Source: a virus. From it: a stretch of DNA of 64,000 bases. The notes below the pieces were generated by a model, which was not told the DNA's origin, searched no databases, and saw only the letters and a list, made by a program, of their open reading frames with translations. The translations under genes were made by a program, and so were the position numbers. Positions 1-9,988 of the stretch are shown in pieces; the stretch's first letter is position 1; every line of letters begins with the position of its first letter. The stretch covers positions 56,656 to 120,655 of IMG/VR virus record IMGVR_UViG_3300044638_006409, one strand, 5' to 3'.

Positions 1-2
1 TT

Positions 3-2516
3 ACAAATATAACACCTACAACAGATTCTTCTTCAGGTGTATTGACACTCAGTTCACAAGGTAATCCATTCTCAGGACTTAGTGTTTATTATGGTAATAT
101 AGTAATTAGACCTAATGATTCTGAGGTAAACAAAGTTTTCAACGAAAATTTAGATGAAGTAGAAAACTTCCTTTTGAATCGTAATATTACACCAATTTAT
201 ACGGCACAATTTGTAACCCCAACTCTAAGTGATGATGGAACTTATCTAATAAACACTTCATTATTAACTTGGCCTTTAAATGGTTTTTGGAACATTGACA
301 TACAGACTGGAAAATTTACGACTTATCTTACAGAGTTAAATGAGATTAGTGAGTTCTTCGATTTGTATCAAACTAATCTAATATCAAGATTTTATACAAC
401 ACCAGCTTTTAAAGAATTTGACACTCCTGACCAAAAAATGGAGAAGATTCTACAAATTTATGGTAGAAGTTTTGATGAAACAAAGAAGTTCATAGATGCC
501 TTAGCAAATATGACTTCAGTAAATTATAATGTTGGTGCTGACATACCTTCACAACTTTTAAAAAATTTAGCACAAACTTTAGGGTGGACAACAAACATAT
601 CACCTATTTCTAACACGGCCTTTTTGGATTCAGTTTTCGGACAAACAAATCAAAATCTTTCTCAATACACTGGTTTACCAACACAAACTACACCTGACCA
701 ACTTAACTATCAATTTTATAGAAATTTGGTATTAAATTCTGCTTATTTATTTAAGTCCAAAGGTACAAGGAAATCGATAGAAATTTTATTGAGATTAATT
801 GGTGCTCCTGAAGCTTTAGTTGAATTTAATGAATTTGTATACTTAGCTGACCAAAAAATCAATTTGGATGACTTCAATCAACAATATGCCCAAATTTCTG
901 GAGGTACTTATACACAAATATTACCATCTTTAGACCCAACAAATGTATTTAGAATTTTGGGATACGATTATACTGGTTTTACCACTTCATCAACCTCAGT
1001 AAGTGTTAATTTGACAACTGGTGAAATTCCTATGGATGAGTTTGGTTATCCAACAACTCCACCTGAAAGTGAAGATTACTTCTTCCAAATAGGTAGTGGG
1101 TGGTTCGAACAAACACCTCAACATCGAGCACCTGAAGAAGTAGACTTAGTTAATTCCACTTTTACAGGAAACAATCCAAATTTTCAAACCACACTGATAC
1201 CATTCAATTACGGACAAGTTTATTTGAATAGATTTAGAAAGTTCCCATTTATGTCGTTGGGATATAATTTATCTTCTATTGTCGATAATAACAAAAGTTG
1301 GCATGATTCAGAAGTTGGATTGAGGTCTAATAACGAGTCAACATTCAACGCTAGATACAATGTTGAAGATGATAAGTTGGTTTTGAATGTTAAAAATATG
1401 GATTTGTTTATGAATCCAGCTCAAGGTATTGCTTATGATGTTTGGTATATGTCAAATGAATTTAACTACCCAATACCTAATCAAGGGTTAAATTATGTAC
1501 CACCAACATATTGTGATCCTAATCCATACACAAACTACCCAAATAGAGGTGGTGTGGATTGGACTGAAATAAATCCACAACCCCAAAGGAAAACATTTTT
1601 CGAATTTGCACAAACATTTTGGAATAATACGATTAATGTTAGAAATAGATTATTTGCGTCTAATGGTAAAACTGGTGGTTATCCAACACTTGAGTCTATT
1701 TTCTGGAAATACTTACAATCTAAAGAAACTATTAATATACCTAACAATAATTTCAGTTATGAAACAATGTTGGAGTATGTACAAGGTATAGGTGATTATT
1801 GGATAAGAATGGTTGAACAAATGATACCAACCACAACTATATGGAATACAGGTACTAAATTGGAAAATTCTATATTTCACAGACAAAAATTTGTTTGGAG
1901 AAGACAAGAGGGATGTCAAGTTGTACCTTTCGAGATACCAGTACCAAATCAGGGTGGAACTGGTGTAGGAAATCCTCCGGTAATAAGTAATCCAAATCAA
2001 CAAACAGGTAATGATGCCGCGGCTAAAAGATTACCACCAACTTGTCGTTCATGTAGTACATCGTCATCTATATTCTCATATGATTGTCCGATTGATGCTG
2101 TCCAATGTTCAGTATATCCAAGTGAAATTAACCCACAACTCCCTGACTTTTTTGCTGTGTTGGGTAATGTTTTGAATACTTACTTGAATGGTAATGGTTA
2201 TAATATGAATAATTGTGATTTGAATAGTTTAACGACTGAATGGTTCGTTGATGTACGAATTAATTCAGTACAAGTTATTAGTTATTCATTTTTTAATGGT
2301 TTCGGATATAATAATTTAATAACAAGTGCACCAAGTCTATCAGCTTGGAAAAATGCTTTAACATTTGCCCTAGAGGATTTAGTTAATTTGGGTTATGATT
2401 ATTATTTTACAAATAAGGGCAGATTAGTGGTTTATAGTTTATTATGTCCTGAAGAAGAACAACAATTCGATTTTAAATTGAATGTTGGGATAAACTTTTC
2501 AATATTATGTAGTTAA
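3..2516 (+). CDS. Baseplate/tail-wedge-like virion protein, 5' end outside window
   Basis: The frame is open from base 3, so the gene starts outside the window. The TTG at 42 is not a convincing start because the codons before it read as ordinary Thr/Ser-rich coding sequence. About residue 250 there is a block KSKGTRKSIEILLRLIGAP. This KGTR pattern, after a helical segment, is seen in phage tail protein I / baseplate wedge families. The C-terminal part is Cys-rich (CRSCSTSS). The stop codon overlaps the next start as TAATG, so the tail genes are translationally coupled. A baseplate role is inferred from the KGTR block and the neighbours. Confidence 0.6.
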   Translation, partial: TNITPTTDSSSGVLTLSSQGNPFSGLSVYYGNIVIRPNDSEVNKVFNENLDEVENFLLNRNITPIYTAQFVTPTLSDDGTYLINTSLLTWPLNGFWNIDIQTGKFTTYLTELNEISEFFDLYQTNLISRFYTTPAFKEFDTPDQKMEKILQIYGRSFDETKKFIDALANMTSVNYNVGADIPSQLLKNLAQTLGWTTNISPISNTAFLDSVFGQTNQNLSQYTGLPTQTTPDQLNYQFYRNLVLNSAYLFKSKGTRKSIEILLRLIGAPEALVEFNEFVYLADQKINLDDFNQQYAQISGGTYTQILPSLDPTNVFRILGYDYTGFTTSSTSVSVNLTTGEIPMDEFGYPTTPPESEDYFFQIGSGWFEQTPQHRAPEEVDLVNSTFTGNNPNFQTTLIPFNYGQVYLNRFRKFPFMSLGYNLSSIVDNNKSWHDSEVGLRSNNESTFNARYNVEDDKLVLNVKNMDLFMNPAQGIAYDVWYMSNEFNYPIPNQGLNYVPPTYCDPNPYTNYPNRGGVDWTEINPQPQRKTFFEFAQTFWNNTINVRNRLFASNGKTGGYPTLESIFWKYLQSKETINIPNNNFSYETMLEYVQGIGDYWIRMVEQMIPTTTIWNTGTKLENSIFHRQKFVWRRQEGCQVVPFEIPVPNQGGTGVGNPPVISNPNQQTGNDAAAKRLPPTCRSCSTSSSIFSYDCPIDAVQCSVYPSEINPQLPDFFAVLGNVLNTYLNGNGYNMNNCDLNSLTTEWFVDVRINSVQVISYSFFNGFGYNNLITSAPSLSAWKNALTFALEDLVNLGYDYYFTNKGRLVVYSLLCPEEEQQFDFKLNVGINFSILCS

Positions 2517-4666
2517 TGTCTTGTGAATTAAATTTTGCTGTCACATCAATCACTGGAGATTGTACAAATTCTAATTTAGGGGCATTCGAATTAAGTATCC
2601 AATCAACCTCTCCTGGTGTTTCCCTTCAGATGATTGACCCATTCAGTTCAACAACAATTATAGGAACTGCTACAACTTATACCTTCAGTGGATTGAGTGC
2701 GGGTACTTACACATTTTATCTTTTTGATAGTTGTCCTACCCAAACTTCACCCTTCTCGATTTATATTTCCTCAGGTAGTTGTATAAACATAGCCGAAGTT
2801 GGACACACAGTATGTAATTCCCCAAATGGTTATTTGACAGTTTTTTTTGATGAAATATACAACTATTTTGCACAACAATTTTATTTATATAACATAAATT
2901 CAGATGTTGCAGTTCAAACCATTTCTAATGGTCAACAATTGACAACATTCTATGGTTTAGAACCAGGAACTTATTATGTTGTTGGAACTGATGGGGGTGG
3001 TTGTGTTGGAAAAACTGAATCTTGTATTGTAAAAAGTTCTACAACTTTGGATTTCGGATTTTATACTATAAATGACGCTGATTGTGCTGTGAATACTGGT
3101 GCTATCTATGTTACAGGTCTGACAGGTAATCCACCATATAATTACGGATGGGTACCATCACTAACAAGTGGTAGTTTTTTGACTGGTTTAACACAAGGTG
3201 AATACTCATTAACAATACAAGATGCTAGTGGTTGTATTGTATCTAAAACAGCAACCATCGAAAGTATTCCCCCATTAAATGTTACAAATATTTTGGGTAC
3301 ACCCCCCTCTTGTTTTTCAGGTGATGGTGAAGTGATAGTTTACATTAGTGGTGGAACAGCACCTTATTATTATCAAGGAAGTAATGGGGAAACGGTGATA
3401 ACATTTTCCCAATATTATACTTTTACAGGACTTACAAGTGGTATTTTTTCGGTAAATGTTACAGATGCTGGGTTATGTACAACCACAAGTTCAACAACTA
3501 TTCAAACCCCAAATAGTTTCTATGTTGTATCATTAAACACAACAAATTCTACTTGTAATGACAACTCAGGTGGATTGTCGTTACAATTAGCTGGAGGTTC
3601 TGGTTTTTACACTGCAACTATTACTGATAATTTAGGTAACACTCAAACAAGTTCTAGTTTTGGTAGTTCTACAGCTTTCAACAATTTAAGTTCAGGTGTC
3701 TACACACTTCAAATAACAAATGGTGGTCCTTGTGTATACACCCAAACAATTACCATTAGTAACACAAATTTATTTACTCTTAGTACATCTACTACTGGTA
3801 CAACTTGTAATAATGAGGATGGTTCAGTTACTTTAACCATCACTTCAGGCGGCACACCTCCATATCTTTATGACATCGGAATTCAATCAGATACTAGTAG
3901 TAGTTTGTCTTACACTTTTTATAATTTAGCTTCAGGAAATTACACAGCGTCTGTATCCGATTCAAATTTTTGTCAACAAATCGAACCATTTAATATATCA
4001 ATCTCGAATAGTGTTGACTTCAATTTAAATGTTATATCACCAACAATCGGTTTAAATGGTGAGATTAATGCGTTTATAACTAATGGTGAACCACCATTTT
4101 CTTGGACTTGGAGTTCAAATGTTCCAAGTGGTCAAACTGGACTCACGATTACTGGATTGTCGGCAGCTTCTTACACATTATCAGTAACTGACGACAATGG
4201 TTGTGTTAGAACACGAAGTGTAAGAATGTTTGGATATAATTTGGTAAGTTCATATGAAATATTAAGTTTATGTGAGGATGTATCTTCATTCACTGGTGAA
4301 ATAGGTAAAAGAGGTCCACAACAAATGTTGATTGAAGGATTTTTTGACTTAACCTCAGGTGATACGGGTTGTATTTTAAATGAAGCTATTTATGAGGTAG
4401 TTGTATCAGGAGGCTCAACCGTGAAAACTAGTACTTTTTATACTGGCACTACCTTAAATGATTTCCCAACAGACGATGAGTACTACACAGCTTTAAGTAA
4501 TACCTTACTTCAGTACGATGGTATCCAAACTGTTGATTTAGACCCACTCAATAATCAAATTATTATTAATACAATATGTGATCCACCAATTTCACTAATT
4601 GATTTACAAATAACAGCTAATTTAAAAATCTATTACGATATAAGTTGTATTTCATGTACACCATAA
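2516..4666 (+). CDS. Tail/adhesin-like protein built of SprB-type repeats
   Basis: 716 residues, mostly repeats of about 75-80 residues. Each repeat has a Cys followed by Asn/Asp-Gly, a strand, then 'GG.PPY.Y' and 'L.SG.YT..V.D..GC'. Visible copies begin near CFSGDGEVIVYISGG, CNDNSGGLSLQLAGG and CNNEDGSVTLTITSGG. This matches the SprB repeat of Flavobacteriia gliding adhesins (family knowledge). The last ~140 residues are not repetitive and may anchor the protein to the tail. It overlaps the previous gene by one base. A receptor-binding or decoration role is inference. Confidence 0.65.
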   Translation: MSCELNFAVTSITGDCTNSNLGAFELSIQSTSPGVSLQMIDPFSSTTIIGTATTYTFSGLSAGTYTFYLFDSCPTQTSPFSIYISSGSCINIAEVGHTVCNSPNGYLTVFFDEIYNYFAQQFYLYNINSDVAVQTISNGQQLTTFYGLEPGTYYVVGTDGGGCVGKTESCIVKSSTTLDFGFYTINDADCAVNTGAIYVTGLTGNPPYNYGWVPSLTSGSFLTGLTQGEYSLTIQDASGCIVSKTATIESIPPLNVTNILGTPPSCFSGDGEVIVYISGGTAPYYYQGSNGETVITFSQYYTFTGLTSGIFSVNVTDAGLCTTTSSTTIQTPNSFYVVSLNTTNSTCNDNSGGLSLQLAGGSGFYTATITDNLGNTQTSSSFGSSTAFNNLSSGVYTLQITNGGPCVYTQTITISNTNLFTLSTSTTGTTCNNEDGSVTLTITSGGTPPYLYDIGIQSDTSSSLSYTFYNLASGNYTASVSDSNFCQQIEPFNISISNSVDFNLNVISPTIGLNGEINAFITNGEPPFSWTWSSNVPSGQTGLTITGLSAASYTLSVTDDNGCVRTRSVRMFGYNLVSSYEILSLCEDVSSFTGEIGKRGPQQMLIEGFFDLTSGDTGCILNEAIYEVVVSGGSTVKTSTFYTGTTLNDFPTDDEYYTALSNTLLQYDGIQTVDLDPLNNQIIINTICDPPISLIDLQITANLKIYYDISCISCTP

Positions 4667-4678
4667 AAAAAATTAAAA

Positions 4679-5404
4679 ATGGCCTTAGATAGTATTGTAA
4701 CAATTAATCAAACAATTTGTGGATGTGATGGAACACTTTCGGTTTATTCCTTTGGTGGAAATCCTCCATATTCATATTCAATCAATGGTGGGATAAGTTA
4801 TAAAAATTCTCCGTTGTTTTTTGACTTATGTTCTGGTTTGTATAGTGTAGTTACAAAAGATGTGTCAGGTACAACAATATCAAAAACAATATTTTTAGAA
4901 AAACCATCAGGCTTTACAACATATTCAGTATCAATTCAAACAACTAATAGTCAATCGATAAGTTCACCATCGTTAAATGTTTTCGATTATACATCGACAA
5001 TTGTAGTGAATCCCGAACTACCATCAGGTGTTAGCCTCACTTTTGATGTCAGACATTTGAACACAACGAGTAATTCACCTTCATTAACTGCATGTACTGC
5101 AACAACTACATCACAATTAGAAATAAATTCTGTTCTAAGTGGTATGTCCTATTCGTCTACGACTACAGGAGAAACATTTAATCCGACACCGGGTTGTCAA
5201 GGAGAAACAAAATATATTTCTTCACTGACAGAGGTATGGAATAATGTTATATACAAACTTGGTGATGATTTTATTTTATCAACAACAACATCAATATTAA
5301 AAAATATAGACATAAATTGTTACATAGGAACAAGCACAGATAGTTTTACAATCTCGAATTTGAGAATAAGTGGTTGTGATTGTTGTAAAGCTGTGGTAAC
5401 ATAA
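4679..5404 (+). CDS. Virion protein with one SprB-like N-terminal repeat
   Basis: 241 residues. The first ~75 residues form one SprB-like unit (CGCDGTLSVYSFGGNPPYSY, then LCSGLYSVVTKDVSG). The remainder is Ser/Thr-rich beta-type sequence ending in GCDCCKA. It lies 12 bases after the larger SprB-repeat gene in the same orientation, so it is probably a companion tail-tip or fibre component. The function is not recognised beyond the repeat. Confidence 0.55.
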   Translation: MALDSIVTINQTICGCDGTLSVYSFGGNPPYSYSINGGISYKNSPLFFDLCSGLYSVVTKDVSGTTISKTIFLEKPSGFTTYSVSIQTTNSQSISSPSLNVFDYTSTIVVNPELPSGVSLTFDVRHLNTTSNSPSLTACTATTTSQLEINSVLSGMSYSSTTTGETFNPTPGCQGETKYISSLTEVWNNVIYKLGDDFILSTTTSILKNIDINCYIGTSTDSFTISNLRISGCDCCKAVVT

Positions 5405-5417
5405 AATCCTACATAAT

Positions 5418-5426
5418 ATATTTATA
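5418..5426 (+). promoter_or_regulatory. ATATTTATA motif upstream of 1074-aa tail protein
   Basis: A copy of the recurrent ATATTTATA motif lies 5 bases before the ATG at 5432. The same motif precedes several other structural and tagged genes. It may be a phage late-promoter element; chance occurrence in AT-rich spacers is possible. Confidence 0.3.
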
Positions 5427-5431
5427 AACAA

Positions 5432-8400
5432 ATGGGATATATAATAAAAAATACATCGGGGTTAATTAATACTAGGTTGACAGATACTGCAAGATTGAAG
5501 TTATCACAAGGGACATTCAATATTGCGTATTTCCAAGTAGGTGATAGTGAAGTGTCATATAACACATTACCAACTAATACATATAGTCAATTTAATACAT
5601 TTATTTTAGAACCAAGTTTCAATGCACAAAATTCCTCAGGTGCACCACAAAGTAACAAAGAGAATATAAAATATCCACTCTATGTTGATGGTAATACTGG
5701 AAATACATATGGAATACCATTTATGGATTCAACATCGAGTCCTATCTTTAATACAGCAAGTCCAAGAGGTTTTTTCACTGGTGGTACTGGTACTACATTT
5801 TATTGGAGTGCGTTAACCAATAGTGATTATGTAATTAATTCAAATTACACAGTCCAAATGAATACCTTAATTGGTACTAATCAAATGACACTAACATTTG
5901 ATTCTTGTGATACGGATGTTGTGAGGGGATTTGCAATCGGTGACATTGTAACAATATTTTATGATGGTGAGGGTTCAAATACATGTCAATGTGTTAATGT
6001 TGTTACCCCAACTCCAACACCTACAATATCAGTTACCCCATCGGTAACAGCAACACCATTTGCAACACCAACACCTTCACCAACAGACCCTTGTTTGTCA
6101 CCTACACCCACCCCAACACCATCAGCGACATTTTGTCCAACACCAACACCTTCAAACGCTTGTTCTACGAACACTAAAGCTAATTGTGTTGTAAAACTAC
6201 AAAGTTGTTATCCTATATTGACTTATAGAATTGTTGATATGTGTCTAAATACTATAACTTTGGATAGAAATACTCCTGATTATAGTTATTTGGGGAACGA
6301 TTGTTACGCAAGAGTATTAGTTTACCCACCAAATATGATATCGTTATATGATACTATCACACCATCTCCACATTGGAATGATAATGTTATAAATTTCGAA
6401 TCTGTTTGTTATACTGACCAATTTGATGTTAAAATTTGGAATATGAATATTCCTTGGTCAGAAGATCCAGCTGGATTAGATTCAGGTCTTTACAAAGATT
6501 ATACGAAGTTTGGTTCAATAGGATTTTTGGGTTCGAAAGAATACTTTGGTTATGCGTCATCAAGTGGACAAACAACGACAAGTGTTGTTTATTTTAATAA
6601 CTCATTTGGTGAACCTATAATTGTAAGACCTGAGGAACAAAAAACGATTGCAATAATTCACTACACTAATCAAACAATAGATTTGTTCTATGGTGAAAAG
6701 TTTGCACTACAACCATTTGATGACCAATTTGATGATACAACAGGACAAGCAAGAAACTTCAAACTTCACATCCCAACATTAATGTGGCATAAAAACCCTG
6801 ATTGTTGTTTTGGTGAAACATTTTATGTGGATCCTCCAGGTTTTGATGGATTGAGTTTATTCAGAGTACAATACATGAAATCATCCAAAAATCAGGATAT
6901 GAACAACCCTGGTTTGAGATATTATAATTTGTGGGACACTCACGCAAACCCAATATTACCAAGTAGAGTAGGAAAAGTTTTCCCTGATTCGAAAATTATT
7001 ATCATCGATGATGAAGAAATAGTAGCTGCAATGTCATATAAATCCAATAGAAACTGGACATTGCCAGCACCAAAACTGAATTTAATAGTTCCAAACACTT
7101 GTGGTGACTCATCAACAAGTGTTGATGGTATTTTAAGTGCCTCTACTGAATATTTGTATGTAACATATAGATTAACAAATTCTTTGGCATTTACTAACTC
7201 ACTACATTGTAATTATTATTTGAAAGCTACAGGTCCTAATATCAGTTGTAATCAAGATAGTTCACAAAATGTCGGGGTTAGATTTGGAGGGGATTTAACT
7301 TGTTTATCGTCTGATCAAACAAATGTTACACCTTGTTGGTATTCTGGTTTTACTTTTTGGGTAGAAACAAGTCCAAATGTTTTTTATTCATATCCATTCG
7401 TCAGTACACCTCAAATGTCCAATGGGTTACCGATATTCAGAAATTTATTGTACACTACAACAATAACTAATATTTTTTGGGATGGCTCAGATTGGATTTT
7501 CAGAGATAATACTACATCTGGTGATACAATAATAAATTTCAGTGGGTCGAGTCCTATCGGAGACTTTACGATAAGTGGTGTTTCAAGTGGATATACTGAA
7601 TGTAGTTCAAACCCACAAATATGTGTTGAAATTTGTGAACAAAATCAAGCATGTAGTACAACTATGTATGCCAAAGTTCTGAGTGGGGCAACTGAATTGT
7701 ATTTGGATTTATTTACGGGAGTTGATTATAGATTAATCTATGGAAGCCCGAATTGGGAAATTTATTCAGCTAATACAAGAGTTGCGGTTTTAACTGGACT
7801 TACATCGTCAGAATTACCTTTGGGTAGTTGGTCGTCAGAGACAGCATCAATTACTGGTTTAACAACTTCATTATGGTCTGATTGTATATCATTAACTTGT
7901 GAAAGTTATACGGCGGAAACCACTTCAACACAATCAATAATAAAAACAATTGATTGTGACTTTGTAATTTCAGATTACCAAACTGGTACAACCTTTAGTG
8001 GATGTGTTTTGGCTATCAATGGAGATATAACACAATCAATATATGATGTATCAGGAACTACAAGTTCAGGTATTGTATCAGGTAATTGCCCAAGTATCGT
8101 TACAGCATCAACAATATGTTCTGATGTTTGTAGTTCAGCGAGTGGTTTTTATGCGGATACATTTGAGATAATTTGTCAAAAAGTTGTTGGGGATGAAAGA
8201 CCCACTCCATCAGAATGGAAAATAATTGATTTTACAAGCTCTTTAACGAGTACGACAGTAAATGGATTATTAACATCGTCTGGAATCACAGGTACCACCT
8301 TTGTTATTACACAAGATTTATATGACAATGCACCATACTACGATTTGAATGATTATATTACACTTACACCACAAGGTTTTACTGGTAGTCAATTAAATTT

Positions 8401-8656
8401 TGGTGATGAATATTACTTCTATGGAAACTTAGAGACTGATATTCAAGCAACAATCTATGAAATGAGATACAAAATAAATTTAAGTCAAGTTGAGTTTTTA
8501 TCCTCTTCGAACCCAACATGGTCACCAAGTGTTACACCATTTATGACTGAAGTAGGTCTTTACGATTCTGATAAAAATCTTATGATTATATCAAAGTTAC
8601 AATCACCTGTACTTAGACAAGGGATTCAGCAACTTTTAGTAAAATTTGATTTTTAA
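5432..8656 (+). CDS. Large tail/fibre protein with Pro-Thr linker
   Basis: 1074 residues. The N-terminus (residues ~10-50, 'LINTRLTDTARLKLSQG' then 'FQVGDSEVSY') resembles the conserved N-terminal module of structural proteins in large phages, of the type 'TkkGrelLa.g...i..F.lgDdEvdY'. Residues ~190-245 are a low-complexity Pro-Thr-Pro linker with scattered Cys. The long C-terminus is rich in Ser, Thr, Gly and Cys and may be the exposed part. It is the last gene of the left-hand plus-strand tail block. The exact virion position is unknown. Confidence 0.6.
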   Translation: MGYIIKNTSGLINTRLTDTARLKLSQGTFNIAYFQVGDSEVSYNTLPTNTYSQFNTFILEPSFNAQNSSGAPQSNKENIKYPLYVDGNTGNTYGIPFMDSTSSPIFNTASPRGFFTGGTGTTFYWSALTNSDYVINSNYTVQMNTLIGTNQMTLTFDSCDTDVVRGFAIGDIVTIFYDGEGSNTCQCVNVVTPTPTPTISVTPSVTATPFATPTPSPTDPCLSPTPTPTPSATFCPTPTPSNACSTNTKANCVVKLQSCYPILTYRIVDMCLNTITLDRNTPDYSYLGNDCYARVLVYPPNMISLYDTITPSPHWNDNVINFESVCYTDQFDVKIWNMNIPWSEDPAGLDSGLYKDYTKFGSIGFLGSKEYFGYASSSGQTTTSVVYFNNSFGEPIIVRPEEQKTIAIIHYTNQTIDLFYGEKFALQPFDDQFDDTTGQARNFKLHIPTLMWHKNPDCCFGETFYVDPPGFDGLSLFRVQYMKSSKNQDMNNPGLRYYNLWDTHANPILPSRVGKVFPDSKIIIIDDEEIVAAMSYKSNRNWTLPAPKLNLIVPNTCGDSSTSVDGILSASTEYLYVTYRLTNSLAFTNSLHCNYYLKATGPNISCNQDSSQNVGVRFGGDLTCLSSDQTNVTPCWYSGFTFWVETSPNVFYSYPFVSTPQMSNGLPIFRNLLYTTTITNIFWDGSDWIFRDNTTSGDTIINFSGSSPIGDFTISGVSSGYTECSSNPQICVEICEQNQACSTTMYAKVLSGATELYLDLFTGVDYRLIYGSPNWEIYSANTRVAVLTGLTSSELPLGSWSSETASITGLTTSLWSDCISLTCESYTAETTSTQSIIKTIDCDFVISDYQTGTTFSGCVLAINGDITQSIYDVSGTTSSGIVSGNCPSIVTASTICSDVCSSASGFYADTFEIICQKVVGDERPTPSEWKIIDFTSSLTSTTVNGLLTSSGITGTTFVITQDLYDNAPYYDLNDYITLTPQGFTGSQLNFGDEYYFYGNLETDIQATIYEMRYKINLSQVEFLSSSNPTWSPSVTPFMTEVGLYDSDKNLMIISKLQSPVLRQGIQQLLVKFDF
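6001..6157 (+). repeat. Pro-Thr-encoding DNA repeat (inverted partner at 14.6-15.2 kb)
   Basis: Tandem imperfect copies of CCAACACCTACA-like units encode a PTPTP linker with the block PTISVTPSVT. Similar DNA lies in opposite orientation at 14566-14640 and 14947-15186, so the segment between is bounded by inverted low-complexity repeats. Confidence 0.6.
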
Positions 8657-8663
8657 TTTATTT

Positions 8664-9266
8664 ATGGACAAAAATTTTAAAGAATCGCCAAAGATTTTGG
8701 GATTGGATGTTTCAACTAAAACCATTGGATGGGCATTGTTCGATATTGAAACAAAACAACTATTAGAATTAACTCACATTTCACCAGTTATAAAGGAAAA
8801 AGACATCGCTAAAATGAAAGAACTTTTTTTAAAAAGTGATGTCTTTAAAACCAAATTGGAACAATATGATGGTCTGAATATACAAAAAGTAGTTATAGAA
8901 GAACCACTTCTTAATAGTAATAATGTATATACAATTCAAACCTTGATGAGGTATAATACTCTTATTTCGAAAGAAATTTATGATGTTTTGGGTATAGTAC
9001 CTGAATATATATCAACCTACAACTCTAGGAAGTCAGCCTTCCCATGGTTGGTTAAAGAAAACGATAAAGGTAAATTCGTTTTATTTGGTGGTTTCCCTAA
9101 AAATTGTGACAAAAAAGAAATTATATGGGAACAAGTTGCAAAAAGAGAACCACAAATCAATTGGAGTTATACTAAAAACAACACACTCAAAAAAGAAAAT
9201 TTTGATATGAGTGATGCTTATTGTTGTGTTTTAGGTTATATGAAACAACAAAATATTTGGAATTAA
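8664..9266 (+). CDS. RuvC-like Holliday-junction resolvase
   Basis: 200 residues from the ATG at 8664; the TTG further upstream lies inside the previous gene. An RNase H/RuvC fold is indicated by ILGLDVSTKTIGWALF with Asp15 on strand 1, VVIEEPLL with Glu79/80, and a C-terminal DMSDAYCC acidic pair near 181-184. These would be the metal-binding carboxylates. The role would be cleaving four-way or branched DNA in recombination or before packaging. It sits apart from other DNA genes, between tail operons, and its 3' end overlaps the convergent gene by 4 bases. Confidence 0.75.
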   Translation: MDKNFKESPKILGLDVSTKTIGWALFDIETKQLLELTHISPVIKEKDIAKMKELFLKSDVFKTKLEQYDGLNIQKVVIEEPLLNSNNVYTIQTLMRYNTLISKEIYDVLGIVPEYISTYNSRKSAFPWLVKENDKGKFVLFGGFPKNCDKKEIIWEQVAKREPQINWSYTKNNTLKKENFDMSDAYCCVLGYMKQQNIWN

Positions 9267-9985
9267 GTAACTCTTAATTTATCTCTATAACCAATAGGAT
9301 AAAACTTGGGGTTACTTAAACAATCTACATTACCATATGGATGATTGGGGTCATCACTACTTTGATAATTGTATGTGTAATCTTGGTATATATTTGCGGT
9401 AAGTTTACCCTTGTTACGATAAATACATCCATCAGCTATAATATCAACACTTATTGGCAAGTTAAAATAACGACCTACATTTGGGACTAAATTTCTATTA
9501 CCAGTACCTGAGTTTGTAATATTAGTCCATGATTGGTCAAATCCACTTTGGTCAAAAGGAATACAAAATGTACCAGAAAACAATCTAATATCTTCAGGAT
9601 TTGGACAAGGTGAAGCTAACGGAGTGTTTAAACTTAATTGTGCCGGTGAACAACTACCTATCAGATACTGATTTGGATTACAATCATATAAATCTATTGG
9701 ATTATTAGGTGTCATACCTGTAAGATGTATTACTTGTGGTTTGTTTACCGAAAATCTACTACTTAATGATGGCGCTGGATTTGGTAATGTGGGGTCTCTA
9801 TAAAAAGCTGATAAAATCGTTCCATTTTTGAAATTGAATGGGAAAGCATAAAATCTTATGAACATATCAAAATTTGTGGGTGTAACATCCGATTCTACTT
9901 GTAATATATGTAGATTGAATGTAAACAAATCTAAGTCATGTTGTAGATGACCAGTACCAAAAATATTTATATCAAAATATGCCAT
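9263..9985 (-). CDS. Unrecognised virion/fibre-block protein
   Basis: 240 residues, beta-rich, without signal peptide or membrane segment. The N-terminus is MAYFDINIFGTGHLQHDL. It ends a minus-strand run of appendage genes and overlaps the resolvase 3' end by 4 bases. Only 3 bases separate it from the upstream gene. No known domain recognised; the structural role is inferred from position and composition. Confidence 0.5.
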   Translation of the reverse strand: MAYFDINIFGTGHLQHDLDLFTFNLHILQVESDVTPTNFDMFIRFYAFPFNFKNGTILSAFYRDPTLPNPAPSLSSRFSVNKPQVIHLTGMTPNNPIDLYDCNPNQYLIGSCSPAQLSLNTPLASPCPNPEDIRLFSGTFCIPFDQSGFDQSWTNITNSGTGNRNLVPNVGRYFNLPISVDIIADGCIYRNKGKLTANIYQDYTYNYQSSDDPNHPYGNVDCLSNPKFYPIGYRDKLRVT

Positions 9986-9988
9986 AGA

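Noticed and set aside
42-44. TTG as start of the first gene
   Set aside because: The frame stays open to base 3 with normal coding composition, so the gene begins outside the window.
5986-6174. Minus-strand open frame rich in Gly-Val
   Set aside because: A shadow of the Pro-Thr repeat on the other strand; the same holds for 14908-15207.
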